Source: Arenibacter palladensis
GTDB lineage: Bacteria; Bacteroidota; Bacteroidia; Flavobacteriales; Flavobacteriaceae
Length of the DNA stretch: 64,000 nt
Reading direction: 5' to 3'
Assembly (NCBI RefSeq): GCF_900129275.1
Contig: NZ_FQUX01000003.1
Coordinates: forward strand, 372,001 to 436,000
Positions 1-9,799 of the stretch are shown here, one piece after another. The first letter of the stretch is position 1. Each line of letters opens with the position of its first letter. A model generated the notes under the pieces. It saw only the letters and a program-made list of their open reading frames with translations. It had not been told where the DNA came from and did no database searches. The position numbers and the translations under genes were made by a program.

Positions 1-1
1 A

Positions 2-1447
2 AGTTGGATCACTGCTATCTTTGGATTTATTTTTGGCTTGGACAATGTTGCCACACTTCGAATGCCAACTATGTTAATGGCCATAGTTTTAGGGTATGTG
101 GGATATTTGTTTTCCATAAAAATACTCCACAATAAATTACACGCACTCATAAATGCCCTTATATTATTAAGTTCGTTCTACATCATTGCAATTACGGTTG
201 AAGCACCATGGGACATATACACCCACGGATTTATGTTGACCGCCATCTATTTTTTATATAGTTTTTTTAATCTTCCGGACAACAAATGGAAGAACAGTCT
301 ACTTGCCGGACTATTTATAGGCCTGTCCTTTATGAGCAAAGGACCAGTTTCACTTTATGCGCTTCTCCTGCCCTTTCTCTTGGCCTATGGATTTGTACAT
401 AAATATAAAGGTTTTGGTACTGACAGGAAATTCCTCCCCTTATTGGTCATGATCCTATTGGCCACGGTTATTGGCATATGGTGGTTCCTTTACGTGCGAC
501 TTGCCGACCCCAATGCCTTTTTGGCAATCACCAAAAAAGAAACAGCTAATTGGTCTAGTTATAATGTGCGCCCCTTCTATTATTATTGGAGCTTTTTTAT
601 ACAAAGCGGCATATGGACCATTCCCGCCTTGTTAAGTCTAATATATCCATATCTAAAGAATAAGGTAAGTGATAAAAAGACGTACCGCCTTACCTTGCTA
701 TGGACTATATTTTCGGTGATTCTACTTTCTATCATCCCCGAAAAAAAGGCTAGATATCTTGTTCCTGTGCTTATTCCCCTAGCCCTCAACACTGGTTTTT
801 ATTTGGAATATATCATTAACAATTTTAAAAGTTCGCTAAGCCCAAAAGAGAAAATACCGGTATATTTTCATTTTTCCCTAATAGGATGTATCGGAATAGC
901 CTATCCAATTATCGCCTATTTTCTTCTAAAAGATGGTTTGAACGGTCTTTGGGGCTACTATGCTTTGTCCTCCCTTGCTCTCTTTGCTATTGGTTTATTA
1001 CTTTTTTTACAACTAAAAAAACAACAACTTTTTGGCTGCTTTATACTCACTATTGCCTTGGTAGCTGCCATAAAAACATTGGCTATGCCCTTGGCGGGGG
1101 CAATGGAAAAAAATGCAGAGTACAGGAGTATATCAGACTTAAAACACACTATGCAGGAAGAGGGACTAAAAACCTATTGCTTTGGTGAAATTGCCCCTGA
1201 AATGATCTGGGACTATGGCTCAGCAATTCCCGTACTTAAAGGAGAAGAGGAAATCTTAATTCCAGAAGGAAAAAAGTTTGGGGTACTGGTAATTCCAGCA
1301 AATGAAAATGAATTTAAACGTATCTTTGACCCCGAATATAGCTATACCTTAGATAACGTATACGATCTAAACTATAATGCCAACCCAGGAACCAAAGGAC
1401 ATAAAGACCGTTTGATAAGTAAATTATATATAGTTCAAAAACGATGA
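2..1447 (+). CDS. ArnT/PMT-like glycosyltransferase (GT39-type), 5' truncated by window edge
   Basis: The reading frame is open to the left edge, so the true start is upstream; the first in-window start-like codon is a TTG at 38. The visible 481 residues are strongly hydrophobic with about ten membrane segments. The RMPT motif just after the edge and the phrase FMSKGPVSLYALLLPF are typical of polyprenyl-phosphate-sugar dependent glycosyltransferases of the PMT/ArnT family, which transfer a sugar from a lipid carrier on the periplasmic side of the inner membrane. The catalytic acidic residues normally sit in the first periplasmic loop and are outside the window. The stop codon overlaps the next start (ATGA), implying co-translation with the following membrane protein. 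Acceptor unknown. Confidence 0.8.
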   Translation, partial: SWITAIFGFIFGLDNVATLRMPTMLMAIVLGYVGYLFSIKILHNKLHALINALILLSSFYIIAITVEAPWDIYTHGFMLTAIYFLYSFFNLPDNKWKNSLLAGLFIGLSFMSKGPVSLYALLLPFLLAYGFVHKYKGFGTDRKFLPLLVMILLATVIGIWWFLYVRLADPNAFLAITKKETANWSSYNVRPFYYYWSFFIQSGIWTIPALLSLIYPYLKNKVSDKKTYRLTLLWTIFSVILLSIIPEKKARYLVPVLIPLALNTGFYLEYIINNFKSSLSPKEKIPVYFHFSLIGCIGIAYPIIAYFLLKDGLNGLWGYYALSSLALFAIGLLLFLQLKKQQLFGCFILTIALVAAIKTLAMPLAGAMEKNAEYRSISDLKHTMQEEGLKTYCFGEIAPEMIWDYGSAIPVLKGEEEILIPEGKKFGVLVIPANENEFKRIFDPEYSYTLDNVYDLNYNANPGTKGHKDRLISKLYIVQKR

Positions 1448-2136
1448 TGAATATCTTTTCCAAAATTGAAAAAATAGGCTACAGTATTTTATTGGCAATT
1501 GTATTGATCGGCCTCTATTTGGGCCTCAGGGACGACATTTATTTTGATGTTAATTATGCCCAAGAAGATGGACCGGTTGAATGGGGTACGGCCATAATGC
1601 TATTTGGAATATTCGTACTTTCCCTATACCACTTATTAACTTTGTGGAACGGCAAAAAAATATTGTGGAAATTGGGTACCTTCCTTTTTGTAATCTTGTT
1701 CCTTTTCGCCGCGGGTGAAGAAATCTCATGGGGTCAACGAATATTCGGGGTGGAATCCAGTGAATTTTTTATAGAAAACAACGCCCAGGGCGAAACCAAC
1801 CTACATAATCTGGTAGTAGGTGAAAAGAAAATAAACAAAATTATCTTTAGCCAGTTATTGTTCCTAGTGATGTTTATTTACCTAATTATTACTCCTATCC
1901 TCTTCAGAAAATTTAAGTGGTTTAAGGATTTGGCCAACAATTTTGCCGTGCCCATTGTAAAGTGGCATCATACCATCGCCTTTTTAGTGGCAACCGTTTT
2001 GGTCGCCCTTAATCCGGCCAGCCGAAAATGGGAGGTGTACGAATTGGCTTTTGGCGCAATCTTTTTCTTGATTTTTCTAGGTCCCCTGAACAAGGAAATT
2101 TTTGAACGGGAACAGCCCAAACAAGATGTGGTATAG
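1444..2136 (+). CDS. Multi-pass membrane protein of unknown function
   Basis: A 230-residue protein with about six predicted membrane segments. It starts inside the stop codon of the upstream GT39 gene (ATGA overlap), so the two are almost certainly translated together. A conserved-looking acidic/aromatic phrase, EEISWGQRIFG near residue 92-102, follows the third membrane segment and could be a functional site; I do not recognise a named family with certainty. Its pairing with a lipid-linked-sugar transferase suggests a role in envelope glycan or lipid modification, but that is inference from position only. It converges on the PAP2 gene, with 33 bases between the stops. Confidence 0.75.
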   Translation: MMNIFSKIEKIGYSILLAIVLIGLYLGLRDDIYFDVNYAQEDGPVEWGTAIMLFGIFVLSLYHLLTLWNGKKILWKLGTFLFVILFLFAAGEEISWGQRIFGVESSEFFIENNAQGETNLHNLVVGEKKINKIIFSQLLFLVMFIYLIITPILFRKFKWFKDLANNFAVPIVKWHHTIAFLVATVLVALNPASRKWEVYELAFGAIFFLIFLGPLNKEIFEREQPKQDVV

Positions 2137-2169
2137 AAGCACAACTCTAACCAGTTTTGGATGCCAGAA

Positions 2170-2739
2170 TCAAGGATTGTATTTGGAAACGGCCTTTAAA
2201 AAAAGCTGCATAAATAATCCTCCCAAAAAAATTCCTATAATCATTCCCGTCAATACGTCCAAGGGAAAATGTACCCCAATATATATCCGGCTATAGGCGA
2301 CCACCGAGGCCCACATTATTAAAATCAACCCGATATATTTATACTCCTTTCGTAATAGGGAGGTAAAGAAAATGGCTACGGCAAAGGAATTGGCGGCATG
2401 GGCGGAGAAATAGCCGAATTTTCCACCACAGGAACTTTTCACCAATCGCATCAATCCATTTATTTCGTCATCATGGCAAGGCCTCAAGCGCTGTACACCG
2501 TACTTGAAAAAATTGGCCAATTGGTCCGTTACCAAAATGAGCAACGCAATGGCCACCAATGTCATTAAAAGCCGCTTTAGACCAAATGCCCTATAGGTTA
2601 AAAATGCCAATAAGGCATAAAGGGGAATAGAACTCCATTTATTGGTCATAAAAAGCCAAAAACCGTCCCACTTGGCATTGCCCAAATTATTTAGGAACAA
2701 AAACAATTCCTTGTCGTAATGTACCAATTGGTCTAACAT
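2170..2739 (-). CDS. PAP2-family membrane phosphatase
   Basis: A 189-residue protein with five to six membrane segments carrying the three PAP2 signature motifs: K79 with R86-P87 (motif 1), S112-A-H114 (motif 2, a variant of the usual PSGH), and S150-R151 with H157 and D161 (motif 3). H114 and H157 are the expected catalytic pair. Family members dephosphorylate lipid pyrophosphates such as undecaprenyl pyrophosphate, or phosphatidic acid-like lipids, on the outer face of the inner membrane. The start lies only 3 bases after the upstream acidic small gene, so the pair looks operonic and may continue from the MATE gene. Recycling of the glycan lipid carrier would fit the GT39 neighbour but is not proven. 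Confidence 0.88.
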   Translation of the reverse strand: MLDQLVHYDKELFLFLNNLGNAKWDGFWLFMTNKWSSIPLYALLAFLTYRAFGLKRLLMTLVAIALLILVTDQLANFFKYGVQRLRPCHDDEINGLMRLVKSSCGGKFGYFSAHAANSFAVAIFFTSLLRKEYKYIGLILIMWASVVAYSRIYIGVHFPLDVLTGMIIGIFLGGLFMQLFLKAVSKYNP

Positions 2740-2742
2740 AGA

Positions 2743-2970
2743 CTATTCTTCGTAACGAGAAATTTCCCGGTCATAGAAAGCCGTAGCCTGTTCAATTAAA
2801 TTCTCGACTTCGGCCTCCAGCTCCTTTTCGTCCTCCTGTGTAAAATCCTCCAACCACTCTACCTCATCGTTCTCCAGATTTATAATAAATCTAGGGTATT
2901 CTGTATGTACCACAAAAATTGCCGTTGGGTAATCCGTATTGTCTCCTAATAAAAACTTTGGAAATTCCAT
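2743..2970 (-). CDS. Small acidic conserved hypothetical protein
   Basis: A 75-residue soluble protein, very rich in Glu and Asp in its second half (residues 35-60), with a helix-prone C-terminus. It has no signal peptide or membrane segment. It sits 73 bases after the MATE exporter gene and 3 bases before the PAP2 gene on the same strand, which supports it as a real gene of one operon. I recall short proteins of this kind annotated only as hypothetical in flavobacteria; no function can be assigned from the sequence. Confidence 0.7.
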   Translation of the reverse strand: MEFPKFLLGDNTDYPTAIFVVHTEYPRFIINLENDEVEWLEDFTQEDEKELEAEVENLIEQATAFYDREISRYEE

Positions 2971-3043
2971 AATTCAACTTTTTATATAATTATCAATATC
3001 CCCAAAACTTTTCCTCTATTGGGGATAAGGATTTGCTTTAATA

Positions 3044-4435
3044 TCAATCTATCTCCTTTAACGCCTTTTGAGCAATTAGTTTTTTGGTCAAATAATTAAA
3101 TCGAATATACAACATTATGGCAGAGGCTGTAAGCCCGGACAATAAGCCGATCCAAATCCCTGTACTCTGCAATGGCGTATATAATCCCAGATAAAAACTA
3201 ATGGGAAAGCCAATTATCCAATAGGCTACAAAGGTAATCATAGTGGGTATCCTTACATCCTGAAGCCCCCTTAGTGCTCCCAATACCACGACCTGTAAGC
3301 CATCTGAAATTTGAAATACCGCCGCAACCAAAATTAGTTCTGCGGCCATTTTTATCACTTCCATGTTATCTGCCAGATTGTTGGCATCCCCAAGATCCAG
3401 ATAAATTGTTGGCAGAAAATCATTTAGAACAACAAAAGACACGGCAAAAATAACTTCCAACACAAAAGTGAGAAGAAAAATAGATTGTGCAATACGCCTT
3501 AATTCTTTAAAATTCATTAACCCCTTTTGATTTCCTACACGTATCATAGCGGCAACGCCCAGCCCCATTCCCACCATAAAGGTCATACTGCTCAAGTTTA
3601 ATGCAATCTGGTTGGCGGCTTGTGAATTCTTGCCCAAGACACCACTTAACCATACTGCCGCAGTAAAAATGGCCACCTCAAAAAACATCTGTAAAGCCGA
3701 GGGAAATCCGAGGTCAATGATTTTTTTCATGACCTTTTTCTCTATTATCCCAAAATTGAATCCGATAATATAGTCGTGAAATTTCTTTTTGTTCTTGAGT
3801 AGTACCCAAAGAAAAATCACCATAATAATACGGGAAATCAAGGTTCCCCAGGCCGCCCCCACAATTCCCATTTTGGGAAAACCCCAAGAACCAAAAATTA
3901 GAAGATAGTTCAAAAGGATATTTACAAAATTGGCAATTACAGTAGCATACATAGGGTACTTGGTCTGGGACAATCCCTCGGAGAACTGCTTAAAAGCTTG
4001 AAAAATGATTAACGGAACCAAGGAAAATGCCACTAAATCCAGATATGGCATAGCCAATTCCACCACTTCGGGAGGTTGCTTCATAAGGTACATGAGTGGC
4101 TTGGCCAATAGTATTATCCCAAAGAGTGAAATTCCCATTAGTGTGCACAACAATAGACCATGTTTAAAAGCACTTTTTCCCGCACCAACATTACCGGCAC
4201 CATCGGCCTCGGCTACCAGAGGCGTAATGGCAGTAGAAAATCCTATACCCAAGGACATGGCTATAAACACAAAACTGTTCCCCAAAGAAACCGCAGCCAA
4301 CTCTGCCGTACCCAATTGCCCCACCATAATATTGTCAGCAAACTGTACGAACGAATGGCCCAGCATTCCAAGAATTACGGGAAATGAAAGGGATAAGTTA
4401 TAACGAAACTCCTTTGTATATTTATCTAACAACAC
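3044..4435 (-). CDS. MATE-family multidrug/Na+ antiporter
   Basis: A 463-residue protein with twelve predicted membrane segments in two homologous halves, typical in length for the MATE (NorM/DinF) family. Recognisable family segments include VGQLGTAELAAVSLGN in the first half and the corresponding GKNSQAANQIALNL in the second. These inner-membrane carriers expel cationic compounds in exchange for Na+ or H+. The start is placed at the ATG at 4435; the 50 bases upstream on the minus strand contain TATATTTG, a good match to the Bacteroidetes -7 element. It heads a probable operon with the acidic small protein and PAP2 phosphatase. Substrate cannot be predicted. Confidence 0.9.
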   Translation of the reverse strand: MLLDKYTKEFRYNLSLSFPVILGMLGHSFVQFADNIMVGQLGTAELAAVSLGNSFVFIAMSLGIGFSTAITPLVAEADGAGNVGAGKSAFKHGLLLCTLMGISLFGIILLAKPLMYLMKQPPEVVELAMPYLDLVAFSLVPLIIFQAFKQFSEGLSQTKYPMYATVIANFVNILLNYLLIFGSWGFPKMGIVGAAWGTLISRIIMVIFLWVLLKNKKKFHDYIIGFNFGIIEKKVMKKIIDLGFPSALQMFFEVAIFTAAVWLSGVLGKNSQAANQIALNLSSMTFMVGMGLGVAAMIRVGNQKGLMNFKELRRIAQSIFLLTFVLEVIFAVSFVVLNDFLPTIYLDLGDANNLADNMEVIKMAAELILVAAVFQISDGLQVVVLGALRGLQDVRIPTMITFVAYWIIGFPISFYLGLYTPLQSTGIWIGLLSGLTASAIMLYIRFNYLTKKLIAQKALKEID

Positions 4436-4933
4436 ACCTTAATTTGAAGGGGCAAATATAAGGGTTAGCTTTGGTTTTAGATAAAGGATTTTTCAATTTA
4501 AACCATGGTTGTCAAAACCGACCGGAATGGGTCCACGGTAAATTATAGAAGGGCAGCCTTATAAGAATTCCAAAGTAATATACGGGCAATGTCTAAACAC
4601 CCGTCCCAACAGAACGCATGTTCCGTTTAGGCAAGCAAGCTTCAGAGCATTCAAATCCCAACACCTGGGTAAATTGGTGGTACACCCAAATATATACTTG
4701 AAATGACATTTATCACCATTTCTTCTATTTTATATTATTAGCTTTCCAAACTATATATTACTTTATAATTAGTGCATGAAAAGTATTTTAATATGCAAAA
4801 ATATTATCTATATTTAGAAATCAAAGTCAAAATAGGGTAAACTAAATAATAATCGGACTTGTATAAAAGTATTATTTCTTCTTCTTGCCATTTCCTAGAT
4901 GGCCCCTGAAGAAGGCGTACAAACACCCCATAA
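4436..4933. other. Divergent intergenic region, no gene seen
   Basis: These 498 bases separate the divergent MATE and histidine kinase genes. Only very short open frames occur, and none has a recognisable product. The MATE-proximal end carries a TAnnTTTG-like -7 element on the minus strand. The half next to the kinase is very A+T-rich. I see no tRNA cloverleaf, terminator hairpin or repeat. It most likely holds two promoters; a small RNA cannot be excluded. Confidence 0.5.
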
Positions 4934-7540
4934 ATGGAAGAACTTGAAAAATCTACAAAAAAAAGATACCTCCTTTTTATTGCCACCATTATTCTAATAA
5001 TTATTGCTGCGGTCATATTCTACCAGAATAGAATCAATATTCTAACTTCGGAATTAAGCATAATCAACATTGCAGGTAAACAACGCATGCTAAGCCAGCG
5101 TATCTCCAAACATGTATTTTCATGGGACTTTAAACAGAGCGACAAAGCCAATAAAATTTATCTGGATAGTTTAAGCGCTTTAACGAATGAATGGCAGAAA
5201 AATCAGAACTTTCTTATTTTGGCCAATAAACAGGTTGAGAATTCTGAAAGACTAGATTCCCTGTTCGCTGCCGCGCAGCCAAAGACTACAGCATTATTGA
5301 ACGCTGCCCTTCAAATCCTGAAGGACCCCAGTAATCCAGAAGTATTTAATACCAATACCGAAATCATAAAAAAGGTAGAATCTTCTGTTCTGACCATTAC
5401 TGATAACATTGTATCGGAATACCAAAACATGGCAGAGAAGAACCTGAATAACCTTTACAGGGTCACCTACCTTATTGCAATAATTGTTGCGCTGGTGATC
5501 ATTGGTCAATTTAGCTTTCTTTTGTTGCCTCTGATAAAAAATCTTAGAAAGAAATCACAATCGCTACACCTTGCCAATGAGGAATTAGCCAATTCCAATA
5601 GGGCTATACAAGAAAAAATGGCAGAAGTAAAGGCCTTACAAGCCGATTTACAGCTAAGGGATGAGTACAATAAAATATTTATAGACCAAGCACCCAACGC
5701 CATGGCCATGTTCGACAGTGACATGAAGTTCCTTGCAGCATCAGAACGATGGCGGAGCGATTACAATCTTGGTGACCAAGATATTATCGGAAAATCACTT
5801 TATGAGGTATTTCCGGCAATAGATGAACATTGGAAAAAAATTCACCAAGAATGCCTTTCCGGGTCCCTTCACCACGAAGATGAAACAGCATATAAATGGC
5901 CCGATGGTAGGGTCCAGTGGCTTAGCTTTGACATTAGACCCTGGTATATTTCCCCTGATAAAATAGGAGGACTATTAATTTATACCTTGGACATCACCAA
6001 CATTAAGGAAAATGAAAATGAAAAACTCCGCATTGAGGAAATCCTGGACAAAACCAACCAAGTAGCCCGTATTGGAACATGGGAAGTTGATCTCATTAAA
6101 AACAAAATCCAATGGAGCAAGGTAACTTGTGAAATACATGAAGTGCCACATGATTATGTGCCAGAACTTGAAACAGCCATTAATTTTTTTAAAGAAGGGA
6201 AAAGCAGGGATAAAATTCAAATGGCGGTAAACAATGCAATCGAAAAAGGAATCTCCTATGATGTAGAAGTTGAGCTGATTACAGCAAAAGGGAATAGCCG
6301 TTGGGCAAGGGCCATAGGCCAGGCGGAAATGGTAGACGGGCAGTGTGTAAGATTATATGGGGTATTCCACAACATCAACGATATTAAGGTTACGGAAAAT
6401 GCCTTAAATAAGGCCAATGAGGAACTAAGCGCCATTTTTAATGTTGGCCCAATCTCCATTATCGGAACGGACATGAATGGATTAATTACCCATTTTAATA
6501 AAGGTGCCGAAAATTTATTGCAATATTCAGCTGCAGAGATGATTGGAAAAATGACCCCAGAGGTTATACATCTGCCCGAAGAGGTAGAACAACATGGCAA
6601 AGAGTTGTCAAAATTATTTGGCCAAACTATTAGCGGCTTCGACGTTTTTGTGGAACATGCCAGGCGCGATAGCCATGAATCCATGGAGTGGACCTATGTT
6701 CGCAAAGATGGTTCACATTTCCCTGTGCAGTTAATTACCACTGCGATCAAAGATAAAAATGGAGAGATCCACGGGTTTTTGGGTGTTGCCACGGATATTT
6801 CCGAAAGGGTCCACAACCGTAAAAAACTAATTGAAACGAAAGAAAATCTTGAAGCCCTCACCGCAAAACTTAAAAACCAAAACCGACAATTGGCAGATTT
6901 TGCCCATATAACCTCACACAATCTTAGATCCCCAGTAGGCAACCTCCAAACCTTATCCCGTTTCTATAAAGAAGCCAAAAGTGAGCAAGAGCGCAGTGAA
7001 CTATTTGAGAAATTTGAAATTGTAATAGACCACCTCTCCTCTACCTTAAACACCATGGTCGAAGTAATTCGGACTACGGATGACAGTTCCAAGACCACCC
7101 AGGAATTATCATTCCAAATTACATTGAACAAAACCCAGGAGATCATCTCTAGTCAGATAACCCAATCGGGTGCCATATTAAAAAGCGATTTTACAAAGGC
7201 GCCTACCGTGGTATATAATGACATTTATCTTGACAGCATTTTTCTCAATTTAATTTCCAATGCAATCAAATATAAATCCAAGGATAGGATTCCAGAAATT
7301 TATTTGAAATCCAAAATTGAAAATGGCAAAACTATACTGAGCGTAAGTGATAATGGCTTGGGCATAAATATGGAAAAACACGGTCATAAACTGTTTGGCC
7401 TGAATAAGGTATTCCACAGTCATCCCGAAGCAAAGGGAGTTGGGCTCTATATGACCAAAGTACAGATCGAGGCTATGGGAGGCTCAATTTCCGCTTCCAG
7501 CGAAGTGGGGGTAGGCACCACCTTTACCATAACTTTTTGA
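4934..7540 (+). CDS. Multi-PAS sensor histidine kinase with PilJ-type N-terminal sensor domain
   Basis: An 868-residue inner-membrane kinase. Order of parts: membrane segment (about 12-31); a helical periplasmic domain whose phrase AGKQRMLSQRISK matches the type IV pili/NarX-like PilJ N-terminal domain; second membrane segment (about 178-200); coiled coil; three PAS domains (about 250-355, 370-490, 495-625); a HisKA dimerisation helix with predicted phospho-acceptor H662 in the phrase ITSHNLRSPVGN; and a C-terminal HATPase domain with N-box (NLISNAIKY), G1 box (DNGLGI) and G2 box (GVGLYM). There is no receiver domain and no adjacent response regulator, so its partner must be encoded elsewhere. 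The ligand is unknown; NarX-type sensors of this fold detect small ions or redox-related compounds. Confidence 0.9.
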   Translation: MEELEKSTKKRYLLFIATIILIIIAAVIFYQNRINILTSELSIINIAGKQRMLSQRISKHVFSWDFKQSDKANKIYLDSLSALTNEWQKNQNFLILANKQVENSERLDSLFAAAQPKTTALLNAALQILKDPSNPEVFNTNTEIIKKVESSVLTITDNIVSEYQNMAEKNLNNLYRVTYLIAIIVALVIIGQFSFLLLPLIKNLRKKSQSLHLANEELANSNRAIQEKMAEVKALQADLQLRDEYNKIFIDQAPNAMAMFDSDMKFLAASERWRSDYNLGDQDIIGKSLYEVFPAIDEHWKKIHQECLSGSLHHEDETAYKWPDGRVQWLSFDIRPWYISPDKIGGLLIYTLDITNIKENENEKLRIEEILDKTNQVARIGTWEVDLIKNKIQWSKVTCEIHEVPHDYVPELETAINFFKEGKSRDKIQMAVNNAIEKGISYDVEVELITAKGNSRWARAIGQAEMVDGQCVRLYGVFHNINDIKVTENALNKANEELSAIFNVGPISIIGTDMNGLITHFNKGAENLLQYSAAEMIGKMTPEVIHLPEEVEQHGKELSKLFGQTISGFDVFVEHARRDSHESMEWTYVRKDGSHFPVQLITTAIKDKNGEIHGFLGVATDISERVHNRKKLIETKENLEALTAKLKNQNRQLADFAHITSHNLRSPVGNLQTLSRFYKEAKSEQERSELFEKFEIVIDHLSSTLNTMVEVIRTTDDSSKTTQELSFQITLNKTQEIISSQITQSGAILKSDFTKAPTVVYNDIYLDSIFLNLISNAIKYKSKDRIPEIYLKSKIENGKTILSVSDNGLGINMEKHGHKLFGLNKVFHSHPEAKGVGLYMTKVQIEAMGGSISASSEVGVGTTFTITF

Positions 7541-7630
7541 TAGGAAACAAGATTAAAATTTAGCAAAGCGACACTTGTTTGGTATTACCAAAGGCATTAA
7601 GCCCATTGCAGAACAATCTTTCCAAAAAGA

Positions 7631-8404
7631 TTAAATGGTCTTGGCCTCCTCCCAAAAAACATCCATTTCGGTCAAGGTCATATCCTTTAAGGCCTTACCC
7701 TGTTCCTTGGCCTTGTTTTCCAAATACTGAAATCGTTTAATAAACTTCTTGTTAGTACGCTCCAAGGCGTTTTCTGGATTAATATTCAAAAATCGGGCAT
7801 AATTTACCATAGAAAATAGAACATCCCCAAATTCGGACTCCATAGCGTCCGTATTTCCTTGTTTAACCTCATCTTGGAATTCTTCCAGTTCCTCCTGCAC
7901 TTTTTCCCATACCTGTTCTGGTTTTTCCCAATCGAACCCTACTCCTGCCACCTTATCCTGAATACGGTTGGCCTTTACCAAAGCCGGTAAACCCTTAGGA
8001 ACACCTTCCAAGACACTTTTTTTACCTTCCTTTAATTTTATTTTTTCCCAATTCTGCTTAACCTCCTCTTCATTTTCCACAACTACATCCCCATAAATAT
8101 GAGGATGCCTATTGATGAGCTTATCACAGATATCATTGGCAACGTCCGCTATATCAAAATGCTTGGTCTCACTCCCTATCTTGGCATAAAAGACAATATG
8201 CAGGAGAACATCGCCCAATTCCTTTTTTATTTCCTCTAGATCATTGTCCAATATGGCGTCTCCCAATTCATAGGTTTCCTCAATGGTCAAATGACGCAGT
8301 GTTTGCATGGTTTGCTTTTTGTCCCACGGACATTGGGTTCGCAATTCATCCATTATAGTAAGAAGACGATCGAAGGCCTGTAATTGGGATTCCCTAGAAT
8401 TCAT
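7631..8404 (-). CDS. mazG: Nucleoside triphosphate pyrophosphohydrolase MazG
   Basis: A 257-residue cytosolic protein with two tandem all-alpha MazG domains, the usual length for the housekeeping form. The first contains the EETYEL...EEIKKELGDVL pattern whose acidic residues bind Mg2+; the second contains a similar EELEEFQDEV...ESEFGDVLF pattern. MazG hydrolyses canonical and damaged NTPs to NMP and pyrophosphate. The start at 8404 follows a TATTTTTG -7-like element. In related flavobacteria I recall mazG directly beside a DUF5606 gene, def and ruvX; here those genes lie about 14 kb away on the same strand, on the other side of the secreted-hydrolase island. Confidence 0.93.
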   Translation of the reverse strand: MNSRESQLQAFDRLLTIMDELRTQCPWDKKQTMQTLRHLTIEETYELGDAILDNDLEEIKKELGDVLLHIVFYAKIGSETKHFDIADVANDICDKLINRHPHIYGDVVVENEEEVKQNWEKIKLKEGKKSVLEGVPKGLPALVKANRIQDKVAGVGFDWEKPEQVWEKVQEELEEFQDEVKQGNTDAMESEFGDVLFSMVNYARFLNINPENALERTNKKFIKRFQYLENKAKEQGKALKDMTLTEMDVFWEEAKTI

Positions 8405-8691
8405 AAAGTTTACTTTTCAACAAAAATACAAAGACCGTACGGTTTCAACTATCGTATGTTCCGAGTTTTTTAGCTAACTTTAGTTCCTTGCTTATCGGAC
8501 CAAACCAATATGACCAACATAAAATTACTTCTCCCTTTTGCCTTTATTGGCCTTGACCTTATGCCACGGTATATCCTAAAGGATTTGGGAGTAATGCAAC
8601 ACCATTGTTATATAACCGTTGATTATGCATCGGTTATCGGCTAAAATAAAATTTGATCAAACCATAGATAATTATAAACCAAACTAGAAAA

Positions 8692-9729
8692 ATGAAACTT
8701 AAATTGAACTTAAAAAAAATAATTTTATCCTCCATGCTCCTCTTATTTTTTGGTATGCTTCCCGCTCAGGTATTGGAAAAAGCGAATGTGTTTTTAAATA
8801 GTTTGTCCGACGAAATAAAGGCAAAAACCCTATTCACCTTGGAGGATACGGAGCGTTTTAATATGAATTACGTCCCTATTCCAAGGGCAGGAGCCAGATT
8901 CCATGATTTTAACGAGACACAAAAAAAGGCGGCGCTCGACCTCCTGAGGGCTTCCTTGAGTGAAGAAGGTTTTCGCAAGTCACAGGAAATAATAGAACTG
9001 GAAAAAGTATTGAGAATTATAGAAAATGACGATAACGATAAAATGCCCGACGGAAGGCCTAGGCGCGATCCTTTGAATTATCACTTTTGTATTTTTGGCA
9101 AACCATCCAAGGACCAACCTTGGGGATGGCGATTTGAAGGTCACCATCTCTCCTTAAATTTTACCTCCACCGACGGGATTATTAGCTCCTCTACCCCTAC
9201 TTTCTTTGGAACCAACCCGGGCATTGTACGCAGTACGGAATACAAGGGCAAGGAAGTATTGAAAAAAGAAGCGCAATTAGGTTTTTCCCTTCTCCACTCC
9301 ATGACCCAGGAACAATTAAAAACAGTGGTATTTACAGATGTTGCCCCACACGATATCATTACCACGACCAAAAGAAAGGTAGAGCAACTGGAGTCCTTAG
9401 GGATTGCATATCGGGACCTGTCCAAAAACCAAAAGAATATGTTTATGGAACTTTTGGAGCTATACATCAATAATTACGAACATGGATTTGCCGAAGGATT
9501 TAGGGACAAAATAACCAAAGCCGGCATAGACAATTTAAAATTTGCGTGGGCAGGAAGCCTTCAACCGGGCAAAGGTCATTATTTCCGTATTCAGGGTCCT
9601 AGCCTACTCATAGAATACGATAACACCCAAAACAATGCCAATCATGTACACACTGTAGTAAGGGATTTAACCAATGATTATGGGGAAGATGTATTAAAGG
9701 CCCACTATGAAAAAGAACACCAACATTAA
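8692..9729 (+). CDS. Secreted DUF3500 domain protein
   Basis: A 345-residue protein with a clear signal peptide (Lys-rich n-region, hydrophobic core to about residue 23, ending near PAQ). The rest matches the DUF3500 family as I know it: the phrases FCIFGKPS, WGWRFEGHHLSLNF and the C-terminal HYFRIQGPSLLIEYDN with a final HVHTVVRD segment are characteristic. The family is widespread in planctomycetes and marine Bacteroidetes, often near sugar-degradation genes, but has no established activity. The many conserved His, Trp and Asp residues would suit a metal-dependent or hydrolytic role (inference). It is 70 bases upstream of the SMP-30 gene on the same strand and may be co-transcribed. Confidence 0.85.
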   Translation: MKLKLNLKKIILSSMLLLFFGMLPAQVLEKANVFLNSLSDEIKAKTLFTLEDTERFNMNYVPIPRAGARFHDFNETQKKAALDLLRASLSEEGFRKSQEIIELEKVLRIIENDDNDKMPDGRPRRDPLNYHFCIFGKPSKDQPWGWRFEGHHLSLNFTSTDGIISSSTPTFFGTNPGIVRSTEYKGKEVLKKEAQLGFSLLHSMTQEQLKTVVFTDVAPHDIITTTKRKVEQLESLGIAYRDLSKNQKNMFMELLELYINNYEHGFAEGFRDKITKAGIDNLKFAWAGSLQPGKGHYFRIQGPSLLIEYDNTQNNANHVHTVVRDLTNDYGEDVLKAHYEKEHQH

Positions 9730-9799
9730 TTCACAACATATAAGCCTTACCCCCCACCGGCAATGATTCTCAATTAGTTTTAAGTTTCAAAATTATTAA

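Noticed and set aside
4601..4700. A T-loop-like TTCAAATCC suggesting a tRNA.
   Set aside because: No acceptor, D or anticodon stems can be formed around it.
8510..8644. A 44-codon open frame upstream of the DUF3500 gene, starting ATG with a hydrophobic stretch.
   Set aside because: No recognisable family, no clear promoter, mixed composition; it is likely chance in the leader region.
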